Part shown: in pieces, positions 62,565 to 64,000 of the stretch
Numbering within the stretch: the stretch's first letter is position 1
Layout: the number at the start of each line of letters is the position of its first letter
Source of the DNA: UBA5109 sp963975155
GTDB taxonomy: Bacteria > Pseudomonadota > Gammaproteobacteria > Pseudomonadales > Pseudohongiellaceae
Direction: 5' to 3'
DNA: 64,000 nucleotides
Assembly: GCA_963975155.1 (NCBI GenBank)
Contig: CAXBFG010000008.1
Span: forward strand, 1-64,000
Made by a program: the position numbers and the translations under genes
The notes under the pieces: model-generated
Told to the model about the DNA's origin: nothing
Databases searched by the model: none
What the model saw: the letters and a program-made list of their open reading frames with translations, nothing else

Positions 62565-63038
62565 ATGAAACTAAGTAAAAAAATCTCAGCAGTAGTTTTA
62601 GCCACACTGGGTTTTGGCGTGATTGATTTCGCATCAGCGCATCACAGCTTCGCCATGTTCGACAGAAGTACGGAAGAAGTAATCACAGGTGAAGTGGTTC
62701 GCTGGGCCTTTAACAGTCCTCATATTGCTCTGTATATCAGGGATGCCGAAGGCGTCGTTTTTGCATTTGAAGGGGCAGCACCTCCGCGCCTTGTAGAATC
62801 ATCGCCTTCAATGACGGGTTTTACTTTTCAGCCTGGGGATCAGATTACGGTTGTGAAATGCCCCTTGCGTGATGGCAGAAATGGGGGAGCAGTTGGTCTG
62901 ATCATCAAAGATGGTATCTGGTATGACCCAAGTGATGGTGGATGTAATGCCAATATGGAAGCTTGGCAGAACTGGCTGCCAAAAGGTTATATGTCCAAGC
63001 AACAAGCAATGGATGCAGGTGAAGACATGCCTAGCTAG
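62565..63038 (+). CDS. DUF6152-like secreted protein
   Basis: 157 residues after TTGGAGA. It has a signal peptide (to about residue 25, ending in ASA). The mature protein begins HHSFAMFDRSTEEVITGEVV, then RWAFNSPHIALYI, typical of DUF6152 proteins, which are small beta-barrels with an N-terminal HHS motif that might bind metal. CPLRDG and CNANM supply two Cys residues. Likely co-transcribed with the preceding secreted protein. Function unknown. Confidence 0.8.
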   Translation: MKLSKKISAVVLATLGFGVIDFASAHHSFAMFDRSTEEVITGEVVRWAFNSPHIALYIRDAEGVVFAFEGAAPPRLVESSPSMTGFTFQPGDQITVVKCPLRDGRNGGAVGLIIKDGIWYDPSDGGCNANMEAWQNWLPKGYMSKQQAMDAGEDMPS

Positions 63039-63060
63039 AGATAGCATTGTGTTGAATCAA

Positions 63061-63089
63061 AAAGGGCTTCTCAGGAAGCCCTTTTTTTC
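63061..63089 (+). terminator. Intrinsic terminator after DUF6152 gene
   Basis: Stem AGGGCTTC/GAAGCCCT (63063-63082) with a TCAG loop, followed by TTTTTTT. Confidence 0.92.
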
Positions 63090-63148
63090 TGACCCTCAAA
63101 AAGCAAAAGGCAGTTGTTTGCTGTTGATGTTCGGGCTAGATTAGACTG

Positions 63149-64000
63149 ATGTTAAAGATAAAATTTATTCAAAAAGCCTTGTTTTTGTGGCTGACGCTGG
63201 CCCTGACTGCTTTCGTTGATGCTGCCAACTTCACCTATGATGGTATTAACCGTCGGGATCCTGTCGGTGAAGTAGAATTACGTACTTTTGCGGCGGTGGG
63301 TCAGATTCAGTGTAATCGGGTTAAAACCGGCGCACCCAGAGTCAGCACAGGATTTGTTCTCGATATAGGCCAGGGTGATGATTTTGCTTTAATCATGACT
63401 TCAGGGCATGTGCTACGGGACCAGACAGATAATGAATTCAATCTGGACTGTCTCTTTGTCAAGAATAATTCTTCCAGCAGTCAGCCTCTGGAACATAAAC
63501 ATGCTGGGAATCTCGTACAAGAGCAGGCAGCTGATTTTATTAAAAATGACTGGGGGGCAACAATCGTAAGACCAAACCCCTTTTTAGAGCGTATAGCGGT
63601 CAGTAACTATACATTTGATGAACTAATGCAGTTACTGGCTGAAGATAAAGGTGAAATTAAACTCTATTCAAGAAACCAGGAGCCCAATGAAGGTATTCCC
63701 AGAATTCAGGTTTCCGATAAGTGCTCCATATGGCAGCCTACGCCAAGAGCCATACTGGGTAGTGGTCACTCACTGTATACTAACTGCGATTCAGCCAGTT
63801 CAGGCTCTGGAGGAGCTCTGGTGATTGAATTTACCGATGGGCGGGTTGAAGCAATTGGTATTATGTCCGGTTCAGTGCAGACTAATTCCGTTTTAAAACG
63901 GATTTTAGCAGCTTACCCCAATAAGCTGAGTATGGAAGAAGTCCATCATGCCATTGACATTATTCCGAGCCCGGAATCCATCATTAATATTGCTATTCCT
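63149..64000 (+). CDS. Secreted trypsin-like serine protease, 5' part
   Basis: An ATG-initiated frame open for 284 codons to the window edge, so the 3' end is missing. It begins with a signal peptide (MLKIKFIQKALFLWLTLALT, then AFVDAA). Chymotrypsin-fold residues are visible: His87 in MTSGHVL and Ser220 in SSGSGGALV, which fits the GxSGG nucleophile motif; the NDWGATIV stretch (about residue 127) may hold the catalytic Asp. It should act in the periplasm or outside. It follows a terminator, so it has its own promoter. This is the S1-type family; substrate unknown. Confidence 0.8.
   Translation, partial: MLKIKFIQKALFLWLTLALTAFVDAANFTYDGINRRDPVGEVELRTFAAVGQIQCNRVKTGAPRVSTGFVLDIGQGDDFALIMTSGHVLRDQTDNEFNLDCLFVKNNSSSSQPLEHKHAGNLVQEQAADFIKNDWGATIVRPNPFLERIAVSNYTFDELMQLLAEDKGEIKLYSRNQEPNEGIPRIQVSDKCSIWQPTPRAILGSGHSLYTNCDSASSGSGGALVIEFTDGRVEAIGIMSGSVQTNSVLKRILAAYPNKLSMEEVHHAIDIIPSPESIINIAIP

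Noticed and set aside
1..64000. CRISPR arrays, insertion sequences, prophage
   Set aside because: No regularly spaced direct repeats, no transposase or integrase frames, and no phage structural genes were seen.

Overview
The window comes from the chromosome of a gammaproteobacterium, probably a free-living, possibly marine relative of the Pseudomonas/Cellvibrio/Oceanospirillum groups. Three things point there: birA-coaX-SPOR leading into tRNA-Tyr/Gly/Thr-tuf-tRNA-Trp-secE-nusG-rplKAJL-rpoBC-rpsLG-fusA; a complete type II secretion operon; and a gammaproteobacterial PhoBR system. No species is assigned. I see no phage, insertion sequence or CRISPR array. This is core chromosome with a mixed accessory left arm.

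Layout. (1) 1-12 kb: the 3' end of a tRNA-Ile, then mostly single genes on both strands: an AlkB-type dioxygenase, a zinc-ribbon membrane protein with an HEYGH motif, a methyltransferase-like protein, an exported alpha/beta hydrolase, a NUDIX hydrolase, a fusion of an ExeA/DamX-like ATPase to two NTF2-like domains, a DUF2272 protein, a TMEM175-type channel, a degenerate GGDEF protein, a family 2 glycosyltransferase and an exported methyltransferase-like protein. (2) 12-16.7 kb: tannase-family esterase, glutathionyl-hydroquinone reductase and an orphan Tat-exported DUF1552 protein. (3) 16.8-24.4 kb: a phosphate-response island of phoB, phoR, a 55-residue basic/acidic small protein, a secreted TonB-C-domain protein, and an outer-membrane lipoprotein plus TonB-dependent receptor preceded by Pho-box repeats phased at 11 bp. 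(4) 24.6-34.7 kb: a T2SS operon in the order E-F-G-H-I-J-K-L-M-C-D, as in the Xanthomonas xps cluster. (5) 34.8-38.2 kb: nitrogen module with glnK-amt reading left from a sigma-54 promoter with an NtrC-type palindrome, and a second amtB reading right.

(6) 38.3-58.6 kb: birA, coaX and a SPOR protein, then the translation/transcription core. Two near-consensus sigma-70 promoters with alike GC-rich discriminators drive the tRNA-tuf block and the rpsL-rpsG-fusA block. Strong hairpins separate the blocks, and the L10 leader is recognisable. The str operon stops after fusA at a terminator; no tufA or S10 operon follows. (7) 58.9-64 kb: an exported cytochrome c/PQQ-propeller dehydrogenase on the minus strand, then two small secreted proteins (one DUF6152) and the 5' part of a secreted trypsin-like protease that runs off the window.

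The most promising unusual systems are the Pho-box-controlled lipoprotein/receptor pair with its neighbouring secreted TonB-like protein, and the ATPase/tandem-NTF2 fusion. The functions proposed for both are inference.
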